From CAIZWU01 sp942492905 (GTDB lineage Bacteria; Verrucomicrobiota; Verrucomicrobiia; Verrucomicrobiales; V1-33): DNA of 64,000 nt. Numbering within the stretch: position 1 is the stretch's first letter; each line of letters opens with the position of its first letter. The translations under genes and the position numbers were made by a program. The stretch covers positions 3,100,001 to 3,164,000 of the forward strand of contig OW818657.1 of assembly GCA_942492905.1 (NCBI GenBank), given 5' to 3'. The notes under the pieces are model-generated. The model made no database searches, was not told the DNA's origin, and worked only from the letters and a program-made list of their open reading frames with translations. This document shows positions 1-8,322 of the stretch, one piece after another.

Positions 1-726
1 CGACGCGGTGATAGTGATGGGGCGGAGGCTTTCAGCAGTGAGTTCGCCCGTCATGGGATCGAAGGCGGCTTCCAGTTCCTGGCCGGCGTCCTGGAGCCGG
101 ACGCGGGCGGGGGAGATCATGCCGGTGGGCTGGAACACCCAGGTGCGCAGTTTATCGCCTTCCATGGAATCCCACTCGGGATCGCCCCAGAGCAGGACCG
201 CGCAGGCAGTCTTCAGATCAAGGGGAATGGATTCGCACCAGGGCATTTCGATTTCAGGGGCCTCCGGAGATGGTTCCCCAGGGTTCTGGGGGGCCATGGG
301 TTTCATGGCCTGGCTGGCAGAAAAGGAAGTGCTGGCGGGCGCTTCGCGAACCACTTCCGGCCGGTCTGGCAGTTGCTTTTCAGTCACGGTAATGACCGGA
401 GGCGTGCGCAATTCCTTGAGATGTTCGATCAAATCCTCCCGGCGGTTGAAGGTCCGGGAGCCGGCCATGGCATGCATGCCGCTGCGTTCGAATACGATTT
501 GATAGGCGCGGCCTTCCCGCACGGCGCGGTTGCGGACTTCCTGCACCAGCTCCGCCAGGGCCTGCACCGGGGCGCGGGCCTGCTCACTGCGGTTCAGGCC
601 TTTCAGGGTGGGAATGGCGACGGCGGCGATCACAGAAACCACCGTGAGGGCCACTACGATTTCGATCAGGGTAAAGGCTCCCCGGCGGCCGCTGCGGGGC
701 AGGGCGCTATGATTGGTGATATTCAT
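1..726 (-). CDS. Type II secretion pseudopilin, GspH-like (3' end outside window)
   Basis: The 242 codons present begin at the ATG at 726 and run off the left edge without a stop. The N-terminus has a short basic leader ending RRG, followed by AFTLIEI and a hydrophobic helix. That is the type IV prepilin cleavage and methylation signal, with prepilin peptidase expected to cut after the Gly. A basic region after the helix (QEVRNRAVREGR) resembles GspH/FimT minor pseudopilins. An unusual Pro/Ala/Glu-rich stretch follows at about residues 110-150. The gene starts 21 bases after gspG on the same strand, so the two are probably co-transcribed and assembled in the same inner-membrane pseudopilus. 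The exact subunit identity is inferred from order and the N-terminal motif only. Confidence 0.8.
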   Translation of the reverse strand, partial: MNITNHSALPRSGRRGAFTLIEIVVALTVVSVIAAVAIPTLKGLNRSEQARAPVQALAELVQEVRNRAVREGRAYQIVFERSGMHAMAGSRTFNRREDLIEHLKELRTPPVITVTEKQLPDRPEVVREAPASTSFSASQAMKPMAPQNPGEPSPEAPEIEMPWCESIPLDLKTACAVLLWGDPEWDSMEGDKLRTWVFQPTGMISPARVRLQDAGQELEAAFDPMTGELTAESLRPITITAS

Positions 727-747
727 ACAAAAACGTGTATTTCCGGT

Positions 748-1206
748 CTATTCCTTTTTCACCGGTTTCCAGTTTCCAAAATCATCCGCGCTATCAACTC
801 CATCCTTTCCGAGTGAGTATACATCAAAATCCGCTTTGCTGCGTTTCGCGGGATACTCGTAACGGAACTCCCGGTTCCATGGGTCTTTGGGGACTTCCTC
901 CATTAGTTGGTTCCAGCGTTCAGGAATGGGTTCCACGGTGGGACGTTCCACCAGGGCCTTCAGACCTTGTTCAGTACTCGGAGGCGCCAGATTGCGTGAT
1001 TCGTAGACCTTCAGCTGGTTCACGATGAGTTTGATATCCGACTCCACCCGGGTCTCCTTGGCGACGTCCACATTACCTTTGATCAGGTTGATGGCGGCCG
1101 CGCCGAGGATGGCGATGATGGCGATAACAAGGACAATTTCTATGAGGGTAAAGGCTGCCTTGGCAGGATCTACTGAGGCGCGGGAGGAAGGGGTGCTCCG
1201 GTTCAT
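748..1206 (-). CDS. gspG: Type II secretion major pseudopilin GspG
   Basis: This 152-residue protein has a short leader, then the prepilin signal AFTLIEI and a hydrophobic N-terminal helix. The C-terminal half has the features of GspG: PPSTEQGLKALVERP, a VPKDPWNREFRYEYP block, and an acidic end (YSLGKDGVDSADD) that forms the calcium-binding loop in known GspG proteins. Length is usual for the family. It would polymerise into the periplasmic pseudopilus that pushes substrates through the outer-membrane secretin. The ATG at 1206 is preceded by AGAGG about five bases upstream. It heads a minus-strand operon with the second pseudopilin 21 bases downstream. Confidence 0.93.
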   Translation of the reverse strand: MNRSTPSSRASVDPAKAAFTLIEIVLVIAIIAILGAAAINLIKGNVDVAKETRVESDIKLIVNQLKVYESRNLAPPSTEQGLKALVERPTVEPIPERWNQLMEEVPKDPWNREFRYEYPAKRSKADFDVYSLGKDGVDSADDFGNWKPVKKE

Positions 1207-1250
1207 GTAGCCTCTATACGGGTTGAGAGCGGAGGTTTATCAATGGGTTG

Positions 1251-1279
1251 CTTATCTGTCCCGGTTAGTTGACTGACAA
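1251..1279 (-). promoter_or_regulatory. Candidate promoter of the pseudopilin operon
   Basis: Read on the minus strand there is TTGTCA (1279-1274), a 17-base spacer and GATAAG (1256-1251). The -35 matches the sigma-70 consensus at five of six positions and the -10 at four of six. The start would be near 1244, giving a leader of about 38 bases before the gspG ATG. The weak -10 keeps confidence moderate. Confidence 0.4.
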
Positions 1280-1620
1280 GTATTTTTCCGGCTCGGAAGT
1301 GCGGGGAGGCTGGTGCAGGCGGAGGCCCGGGAAACTGGTCTCCATCCGACTGGAGTAGCGGGAGCTTCAGTGCGGCCCGGATTCCTGGCATCAAGTCAGG
1401 TTTGATGCGGTAGGTTGCGTGCTTGGCTCGCCCGGTCCAATCGGATTGATGGATACTCCTGCGCCGGCTCAATCATGGACAGTTGGTCGATGGGGCCATC
1501 CGGTTTGGCTGAATTTCGACTCCCTTGTTTAGGCCGGGTATCGCTGGGACGGTAGAGGATTCACTCCTGAGCCCGGGAGCCTTTTCATCCCTATGTCTAA
1601 CGGAGTTTGGGTCTGCGGGG

Positions 1621-1649
1621 CCGGGGAAATTCCAGTCGGAATTTTCCGG
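1621..1649. repeat. Imperfect inverted repeat downstream of smc
   Basis: The arms 1621-1633 (CCGGGGAAATTCC) and 1638-1649 (GGAATTTTCCGG) pair around a four-base loop with one bulge. It lies about 80 bases past the smc stop in the direction of smc transcription and could be a transcript 3' end. No T-tract follows on the minus strand, so it is not a canonical intrinsic terminator. Confidence 0.35.
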
Positions 1650-1727
1650 CTCAACAAGAGCCCGGACCGGGGGTGCTGTCTCCAGTGCCCCGGTCAGGAA
1701 TGGATAGGGCCGGGGCAGCCGGCGCCC

Positions 1728-4700
1728 TCAGCCGGTGGGTGTTTCAGACAGATGCTCTGCGTCAGCTGGATACTCCGGTGCGGAGACCGCGGCTTCAGCG
1801 GGTGCGTCTGTTTCATGGGCGGCGGCTTCCGTGGCGGCGGCACGGGCCGCGGCGGCTTCTCCTTTGCCATCGGATTCGGGCGTGGCTTCGGCGGTTTCTT
1901 CGGCGGTGGCCTCAGGTGGAGCCACATACTGATCGCGGGGCCGCTCGGTCTCGGCGCTGAGTTTCATACCGACCGGCTTGCTGACGCCGAATTCCTCCAT
2001 GGTGACGCCGTAGAGCACATCGGCGCGGCGCATGGTGCGTTTGTTGTGGGTGACGATCACAAACTGGCTCTTCTCGATGAACTTATCGAGCATCTTGAGG
2101 AACCGGCCGATATTGGATTCATCGAGCGGGGCATCGAGTTCGTCCAGAATACAGAACGGGCTGGGCTTCACCATGTAGATGGAGAAGAGCAGGGCCACCG
2201 CGGTCATGGAGCGCTCGCCGCCGGAGAGCAGGGTGATGCTGGTCGGTTTTTTGCCAGGAGGTTTGGCGATGACTTCAATGCCGGATTCCAGCGGGTCTTC
2301 CTCATTGACGAGGATGAGATCGGCCTGCCCAGCCTGTCCGAAGAGTTCCTTGAAGGTGTTCCGGAAGTTGTCGCGAACCTGGTAGAAGGTATCGGCAAAG
2401 CGCTTTTTGGTCTCCGTGTTGATCCGTTGAATGACGGCGAGCAATTCGATCTTGGCCTTGGCGAGGTCGTCGCTTTCGCCTTGGAGGAAGTTGTGGCGCT
2501 CTTCCAGTTCCTCGTATTCCTGAATGGCGTCGAGATTCACCGGGCCCATGGCATCAAGCCGTTGTTTGAGGTCGGTGACGGTCGTTTCCACAAATTCCCA
2601 GTCGGGGCCTTCTTCGAGCAGGGCCGCCATTTCGGGGTCGAGGCAGATTTCCGGTTCTTCAGGGGTGGGCTCCTCCTCGGCAGCGAATTCCGCGACCGGC
2701 GCGAAGCTGGGGATTTCCTCGTCCGCAGGAACCTCTGATCCGGCATCGGGAGCAGGCCCGGTTTCAGGGGCAGGGTCCTCGGAAAGCGCGGACGGATCGG
2801 TCGTTTCCAAGGCGGCCTCAGCCGTCACGACGGCCTCGGGTTCGGGATCTTTCTCAAAGAGGGCGCGGCGGTCGGCCCGGCGGCGGGGGAATTTTTGGTT
2901 TTGGATCGCGGTCAGCAGGGCGTGGATGTCCTGCTCAAAAGTGTTCAGATCAATCCGGTAGCGCTCCAAGGCGTAGGCGGAGGTGTTTTCCATCCGCAGA
3001 CCGATGCGCTCGACGCGCACTTCTTCATTGCCGCGTTGTTCGGCGAATTTCGAGATTTCGCGGCGGATTTCCGACAAACCGCTTTCGCGCACGGTGACGG
3101 ATTCCATCAAGGCATTCCGGTCGTCCATCCGGGTCTCGCCGAGCATCGACAATTCTGCCAACTGGGTGCGGCCATAGGCGCATTCCTCGGCGAGGCGCTC
3201 GTTTTCCGCCACCGCCGCCTGAATGCGCTCGTGGTAAGAATCGATCTCGCGTTTCCGGCGGGCGATGACTTCGCTTAGCTCGCGGAGGCGCGAATCCATC
3301 GGGGCACGCTGTTCGTTCAGGGCCTGCTCGGCGCGCTGCTCCACCGCAAGGGCGGTGCGGAGTTCGCCCAGCAGCTCGCTGGCGTCGGCTTCGTTCCGGG
3401 CGGCGGAGTCCATCCCGGCTTCCAACTGCGCCGATTCGTCCTGACGGCCTTCCAGTTCCTCCTGGGCGCGGGCGCGGCGGGCGATGGCTTCCTCCATCTT
3501 CCGGGAGAGTGCCTCCTGCCGTTTGGTCAGCTCGGACTGCTCCCAGCCAAGCCCTTCCAGCTTGCTGGCAAATTGCTGGAGCTCGCGGGCGATCAGGGTC
3601 AACTGACCGCTGAGAGTGCTGCCGGCCACTTTGCGGATTTGGAGGATTTCCCGCTGCTCATCCAGTTGCACCTTGTTCGACCGCAGGGTGTCCTGGCCGG
3701 TGATCTGTTCCGCTTCGAGGGCTTCCAGCTCCAGTTCCAGCCGGACGACCTCGGCTTCAAGGTCATTCAGTTCGACCTGCCGCTGGAGAATGCTTCCGGC
3801 CTTGTCCTTGGAAACCCCGCCGCGCATGGCGCCTTCGCTGGAGATGAACTCGCCGGACAGGGTCGCAAAAGCCACCTCGGGGTGATCGCGTTTCAAGCGC
3901 ACCGCCGTGGCGAGGTCGGGCACGATCAGGACGTTCGCCAAAAGCTGGTGGACCAGCGGGCGGACGGAATCGCGGACCTTCACCTTGTCCAAGGCCCAGG
4001 TCACCGCGCCATCGGGCAGGGTGAGCATCTGGGTTTCGCTGGTCTGGCGCAGCAAATCCTCGGGAAGGATGACGGCCTCGCCCAACTGATTTTTCGTCAA
4101 AACGTCGATAATCCCTTCAGCTAGAATGGTATTAGCCACCAGCACGGCATGCAGGCTGGTGCCGAGGGAGGCTTCCACGGCTGGGATGAACTCGCGTTCC
4201 ACTTCGAGGAACCCGGAGAGCAGGCCGCGGGTGCCGCCTTTGAAGAATTCCGGATTATTCAGCCCTTTCAGGACAGCTTGAGTGCCTTTTTCGAGACCTT
4301 CCCCCTCGGCCAGAAGCTGCCGGAGGACTTGGGCGCGACTGGACCGTTCACTGTGCAAACGGGCCGCAGCCTGCAGGCGCTTAACAATCGCAGCCAGTTC
4401 AATTTCAGCAGCTTGCAGTTCCTTTTCACGCTGCATGAGTTGCAACTCGTGCCCTTCGATTTCCTGCTTCAACTCCTCCAGTTGGGCCTTGGTTTCGGCT
4501 TCTTCCCGCTGTTTGGCTTCCCGTTCCGTCTGGAGATTGTCCACGTCCCGCTGCAGTTGTTCCTGCCGGGTGCGGTCGGCGGTTTCCTGTCCTTGGTGGC
4601 TCGCGATCTCGGCCTGCGCGGAGATGATGATGCCTTCCGAATTGTGCATCGACTGCCGGGCTTCGCGCAGGGTGCGTTCAATCCGCCCGCGTTCCTCGCG

Positions 4701-5810
4701 GGCCGCCGCGGTGATCCGGCTGTGCTCCTCAATCTGCTCCTTCTGCCGCTCGATATTCTCCCGGATGGAAATCAGGGCGGAATCGGCGGATTTCAGTTCT
4801 TCCTCCTGATTCAGGAGACGCTCCTCGTTCGAGGAGACATCCCCGGAGTTTTGGGAGATCAGGTTTTCCAGCTCCCGTTGGCGTTCGGTATTAAATCCGA
4901 TCCGGCTGTCGGCGGCTTGGATTTGGTTCTGCCGCTCGTTCAGCTGGTGCCGCAGGTTGGAAAGCTGCATGTCCAGTTCGCGGAGTTCCATGCGGTCGGC
5001 CGACACTTGGACTTCGTCATCGTGGATGCGGCCTTCCAGTTCCGCTTGGCGTTGGCGCAGGCTGGCGACGCTGGTTTCCAGCTCCGCCTTTTCCGCGGCC
5101 ATTTCGTGAAAACGTTTGTAACTTAGGTGGGAATCAAGGATCAAGACGTCTTCGTGTAGTTCCTGATACTTGCGCGCTTTGGTCGCTTGGCGGTGCATCG
5201 ACCCCATCTGGCGTTTCATTTCCACCAGCACGTCGGTGACGCGAAGGAGGTTCGCTTCGGTGTATTCCAACTTGCGGAGCGCCTCCTTTTTCTCGGCCTT
5301 GCTCTTGGTGATCCCGGCAGCTTCCTCGAATACCTGACGGCGGTCTTCCGGTTTGGCGCTCAGGAGCATGTCGATTTTCCCCTGCTCCATGATCGAGTAG
5401 GCGCTGCGGCCAACCCCGGTATCCATGAACATCTTGTTGATGTCCTTCAGGCGGCAGGTGTTGCCGTTCATCTCATACTCGCTTTTCCCGTCGCGATACA
5501 CCCGTCGGGTGATGCAGATTTCATTAAAATCCACCCCAAGACTCGACTCGCAGTCCGAGAAGGTCAGGCTCACCTCCGCCATGCTGTGCGGCTTCCGTTT
5601 GTCCGTCCCATTAAAAATGACGTCCGCCATCTCGCCCCCGCGCAGCGCCTTGGCGGAAGTCTCCCCCAGCGCCCAGCGCACCCCGTCCACCACGTTGGAT
5701 TTTCCACACCCATTGGGCCCCACGATGCCTGTCACTCCGGAGTGAAAATCGATCTTCGTCTTATCGGCAAAAGACTTGAAGCCGTGGAGTTCGAGGCATT
5801 TGAGACGCAT
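1728..5810 (-). CDS. smc: Chromosome partition protein SMC
   Basis: This 1360-residue SMC ATPase organises and segregates the chromosome as a dimer with ScpA/ScpB. The N-terminal head has MRLKCLELHGFKSFADKT and Walker A GPNGCGKSN. Long coiled coils flank a hinge near residues 520-680, which includes a glycine-rich SSEGAMRGGVSKD motif. The C-terminal head has the signature LLSGGERSMTAVALLF and Walker B FCILDELDAPLDESN. The start at 5810 is chosen because MRLK is the family N-terminus; an in-frame extension to 5882 has no family support. Two features are odd: an acidic Pro/Glu/Ala-rich insertion at about residues 980-1075 in the returning coiled coil, and an Ala/Glu-rich tail of roughly 70 residues after the ATPase head. 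Together they make it longer than the usual 1150-1200 residues. Confidence 0.96.
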   Translation of the reverse strand: MRLKCLELHGFKSFADKTKIDFHSGVTGIVGPNGCGKSNVVDGVRWALGETSAKALRGGEMADVIFNGTDKRKPHSMAEVSLTFSDCESSLGVDFNEICITRRVYRDGKSEYEMNGNTCRLKDINKMFMDTGVGRSAYSIMEQGKIDMLLSAKPEDRRQVFEEAAGITKSKAEKKEALRKLEYTEANLLRVTDVLVEMKRQMGSMHRQATKARKYQELHEDVLILDSHLSYKRFHEMAAEKAELETSVASLRQRQAELEGRIHDDEVQVSADRMELRELDMQLSNLRHQLNERQNQIQAADSRIGFNTERQRELENLISQNSGDVSSNEERLLNQEEELKSADSALISIRENIERQKEQIEEHSRITAAAREERGRIERTLREARQSMHNSEGIIISAQAEIASHQGQETADRTRQEQLQRDVDNLQTEREAKQREEAETKAQLEELKQEIEGHELQLMQREKELQAAEIELAAIVKRLQAAARLHSERSSRAQVLRQLLAEGEGLEKGTQAVLKGLNNPEFFKGGTRGLLSGFLEVEREFIPAVEASLGTSLHAVLVANTILAEGIIDVLTKNQLGEAVILPEDLLRQTSETQMLTLPDGAVTWALDKVKVRDSVRPLVHQLLANVLIVPDLATAVRLKRDHPEVAFATLSGEFISSEGAMRGGVSKDKAGSILQRQVELNDLEAEVVRLELELEALEAEQITGQDTLRSNKVQLDEQREILQIRKVAGSTLSGQLTLIARELQQFASKLEGLGWEQSELTKRQEALSRKMEEAIARRARAQEELEGRQDESAQLEAGMDSAARNEADASELLGELRTALAVEQRAEQALNEQRAPMDSRLRELSEVIARRKREIDSYHERIQAAVAENERLAEECAYGRTQLAELSMLGETRMDDRNALMESVTVRESGLSEIRREISKFAEQRGNEEVRVERIGLRMENTSAYALERYRIDLNTFEQDIHALLTAIQNQKFPRRRADRRALFEKDPEPEAVVTAEAALETTDPSALSEDPAPETGPAPDAGSEVPADEEIPSFAPVAEFAAEEEPTPEEPEICLDPEMAALLEEGPDWEFVETTVTDLKQRLDAMGPVNLDAIQEYEELEERHNFLQGESDDLAKAKIELLAVIQRINTETKKRFADTFYQVRDNFRNTFKELFGQAGQADLILVNEEDPLESGIEVIAKPPGKKPTSITLLSGGERSMTAVALLFSIYMVKPSPFCILDELDAPLDESNIGRFLKMLDKFIEKSQFVIVTHNKRTMRRADVLYGVTMEEFGVSKPVGMKLSAETERPRDQYVAPPEATAEETAEATPESDGKGEAAAARAAATEAAAHETDAPAEAAVSAPEYPADAEHLSETPTG

Positions 5811-6121
5811 AATTGAGATGTCTTTACGATTAAGAAGCGCGAAGTATTTTAAGCCCTCCGCGCGTTCATGATCATGCCTCAAGGAGGGTTTTTCACAAGC
5901 CTTTTCTTATTCTTGTCCTACATCTTGTGGTTTGAAAAAAGCCCACCACAAGTGGCTGTTTTCTTAAAATTGCAATGAATTCAGAAGAGGTTGAAGATCA
6001 AACTACAGAATGGCGGGACACTCAATCTGTGCTGTGTTGGGACTTCCTGAAGTGGACGGACGCGGAGCGATGACCGACGGCGACTCCAGTTTTCTGTTCT
6101 TTTAGCCCGGTCCTGATGCGA
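5811..6121. other. AT-rich gap upstream of smc
   Basis: No gene is evident in these 311 bases. The stretch is more AT-rich than its surroundings and should contain the smc promoter and the 3' end of the 6122-7330 gene. An eight-base inverted repeat, CTTGTGGT (5924-5931) and ACCACAAG (5945-5952), lies within it. It has no T-run on the minus-strand side, so I do not call it a terminator. Confidence 0.5.
5924..5952. repeat. Inverted repeat upstream of smc
   Basis: Perfect eight-base arms CTTGTGGT and ACCACAAG are separated by 13 bases, about 115 bases upstream of the smc start. It could be an operator or a transcript-end hairpin. Confidence 0.3.
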
Positions 6122-7330
6122 TTACTTCAACCGGCTTAAAATGTCCTGGCGCTGGGTTTCGGTCAGGTTGGTGAAAAACGGCACCACCCGGGCGGCGGAT
6201 TGTTTGTCTTCCGGGGTTTGGAAGAGGCTGAGGGTCTTTTGTTCGGAAGCTGCTTTCTCGGCGGCTTGGTCCACCGGTCCCTCATCTGTGGCAAAGTGAA
6301 GTGTCATCAGGGTTTCGATGACCGCAGCCCGCTCAGCGGGTTGCGCGATGGCGGAAAGCAATCCCGGGATGGTTCTGCCCTCTTGTTCCGCGGAAGTGGA
6401 AAGCTCCCAGACCAGCGAGCGGACCACAGAAAGCCTGCTTTCCGCAGGAAAGTTTTGGATCTCCTCTGCTGCTTTGGAAAAATATTCAGAGGGACTTTTG
6501 ACCGTTCTGAGTTTGCTGTCGAGCATCGTCCATGCAAGGACTTCCTGAAGTTCTCCATGGAGAGTGGGCAGCAGGGCCTGGGCGGTTTCCGGGTGGTCTT
6601 TTGCATATCCGGAGAAAGCAGGGCGTGCGATCATACCGCGTTCGGTTTTACTGACGCTTTCCAACATCCATTGCACTGCCCGTGCCGGATCTTTGTCGAG
6701 GGCGGCTCTCAGGGATTTGATGGAGGTGTTCGTTTTCATCGTGCCCGGCGGCAATTCTGCCGCGAATTCCAGGGCCGCCGCGGGATCCAGTTGAGCCAGG
6801 GCAGCGGCTCCGGCGGCGACGGCTTGCTGTTTGACGACGCCTTCGAGGGTTTCGTCGGCCCAGCGCAGTTTTTCGCGGGGATTACGGCTGACTTCATCGG
6901 CCATGAGGTATCCTTCCAGCGTCCGCCTGGAGCGCAGATCAGGGCATTCTGCCAATAATCGACGGGCGGCGGCGGGATCCTTTTTTACCAAGGCTTCGGC
7001 GGCGGCACCCAGTCCCGATCGATCGTCGCCCCATTGGGCCATGGCGGCCCGGAAGGCGGCTTCCGGATCCTGGGGAAGCAGGAGTCTGCTCAGTTTTTGC
7101 AAGGCCTCATCGTTCCGCTGGGAAAGCGGAAGGGCGAGGATGTCCGCGAATTGCAAGGCAGGGTCACGCGCATCAGGGGTGGGGTCCATCGACGCCGGTT
7201 GGAGTGCCGGTGCCATGTCAGACGAGACCGTGACCGGTGGGTTCGCCTCTGGCACCGGTCTGAAATAGCACATCATCCCAAAAGCTGAGGCAAAACTGGT
7301 CAGCGCGAGGATGGAGCGGAGCAGTTTCAT
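6122..7330 (-). CDS. Uncharacterised exported alpha-helical repeat protein (long paralog, copy 1)
   Basis: I do not recognise a named family for this 402-residue protein. It begins with an N-terminal hydrophobic segment (MKLLRSILALTSFASAFG), so it is probably exported or anchored. The body consists of short helical units built around DPAAA or DPEAAF and small hydrophobic residues, as in an alpha-solenoid. It ends with EDKQSAARVVPFFTNLTETQRQDILSRLK. Its closest relative in the window is 8323-9489, which shares AEALVKKDPAAARRLLAEC-like and C-terminal blocks. The start at 7330 is preferred because it overlaps the upstream gene's stop as ATGA (translational coupling) and exposes the signal-like segment; an in-frame extension to 7396 lies inside the upstream gene. 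Function unknown. Confidence 0.8.
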   Translation of the reverse strand: MKLLRSILALTSFASAFGMMCYFRPVPEANPPVTVSSDMAPALQPASMDPTPDARDPALQFADILALPLSQRNDEALQKLSRLLLPQDPEAAFRAAMAQWGDDRSGLGAAAEALVKKDPAAARRLLAECPDLRSRRTLEGYLMADEVSRNPREKLRWADETLEGVVKQQAVAAGAAALAQLDPAAALEFAAELPPGTMKTNTSIKSLRAALDKDPARAVQWMLESVSKTERGMIARPAFSGYAKDHPETAQALLPTLHGELQEVLAWTMLDSKLRTVKSPSEYFSKAAEEIQNFPAESRLSVVRSLVWELSTSAEQEGRTIPGLLSAIAQPAERAAVIETLMTLHFATDEGPVDQAAEKAASEQKTLSLFQTPEDKQSAARVVPFFTNLTETQRQDILSRLK

Positions 7331-8127
7331 GGCGGGGTGGCTTCCAACGTTAGAATTTCGTCCCACTCCCCGCGCCCTGCCTTCATTCGATTCCAATTTT
7401 TTTTAGCGGCGTTGCGGAGCTTGCGTTTTTCGGCTTCGGGCAGATCGGAAGCGGCGAGAATGCGTTCTGCCTGCCCGTAGTCATGGCGGGCCAGAACACC
7501 CGCCATGGAGGCCAGATTCGAGTTGGCTGATGGACTATTGCGGGACGCGATGGTCCAACTCAAGGCCGCCGCCGGATCCCGCCACATCAAGGCAATGGCC
7601 AGGCTGTTGCCAACCTCCCCTTTCAAGGTGCCCTCCGGCAGCGAGGCCACCCATGCGGAAGCCGATTCGGAATCTTCCTGCGTCCAGGAGTCGACCATTC
7701 CACCGTAGGCTTTTTGTTTTTCGACGTCGTTTTTCAAACCGGCGATCCATGCCGTCGTGGCGTCGTGGTCAAATTTGAACCAATGTTTTCCCAAAAGCCC
7801 GATCGCAAAACTCCGGTCATCGCCCGGCGGCAGATGCTCCAGTTCCGCGTGCAAATCCTCCACCCGCCGGTTAGCAGCCAGGTTTTTGATACGCTCCCTG
7901 ACACTTTCGGGCGGTTTGGCTGGTTCCGGGCTGACGGGAGGAGGGAGGGTAACCGTGGCCACCGGCCTTATTTGGGGGCGGGCTCCGATACTCTGACTGG
8001 AAGTGCTGGAAGCCGGAATAGTGGTGGGAGATCCGTCGTCTGAAGCCGCGGTGAACATTGCCCCGCACCAAACGCCAGCAGCAGCCGGGAGAATTCCTGT
8101 GAAGAGAATGGTTTTCAGCTTGGTCAT
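7327..8127 (-). CDS. Uncharacterised membrane-anchored repeat protein (short paralog, copy 1)
   Basis: This 266-residue protein has one N-terminal hydrophobic helix (about residues 5-25), a Ser/Thr/Pro-rich linker, then an alpha-helical domain. The domain has RVEDLHAELEHLPPGDDRSFAIGLLG, a SASAWVASLPEGTLKG unit and a DPAAALSWTIAS unit. It pairs with 9486-10298, which has RVEDLLEEIRNLPPGPDR, DASAWVAAIPEGPLR and DPSAALTWGFAS in the same order. Both end in an Asn/Trp-containing helix and a Pro-Pro C-terminus. Its stop overlaps the start of the next gene by four bases. I infer a periplasm-facing scaffold or interaction protein; no catalytic motif is visible. Confidence 0.8.
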   Translation of the reverse strand: MTKLKTILFTGILPAAAGVWCGAMFTAASDDGSPTTIPASSTSSQSIGARPQIRPVATVTLPPPVSPEPAKPPESVRERIKNLAANRRVEDLHAELEHLPPGDDRSFAIGLLGKHWFKFDHDATTAWIAGLKNDVEKQKAYGGMVDSWTQEDSESASAWVASLPEGTLKGEVGNSLAIALMWRDPAAALSWTIASRNSPSANSNLASMAGVLARHDYGQAERILAASDLPEAEKRKLRNAAKKNWNRMKAGRGEWDEILTLEATPP

Positions 8128-8322
8128 TGCGGCTGGGATTGCGGGAAGTTCAAGCAGATTGTCAGGGTGGGGGCAATCCTGAATGTGGGAATCGGGGGGT
8201 GAAGGTTGGTGTCAAGTTTCACAGGCCGTTCAAAATAGACGGCCGTCGCCCGCGCTTTTCGGATTTTGTCGATGCATGCAGAAAAGGCGGACATTGCTGA
8301 AACCGAGACAACCACGGACGAT

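Larger units (their letters stand above)
1207..1727. other. Non-coding gap between smc and gspG
   Basis: I see no convincing gene in these 521 bases. Open frames exist on both strands, but their translations are Arg/Pro/Gly-rich with no recognisable motif. The gap holds the candidate gspG promoter and an imperfect inverted repeat at 1621-1649, about 80 bases beyond the smc stop. Confidence 0.6.

Noticed and set aside
1203..1472. A minus-strand frame of 89 codons just upstream of gspG
   Set aside because: Pro/Arg-rich translation with no family resemblance, and it covers the best gspG promoter candidate.
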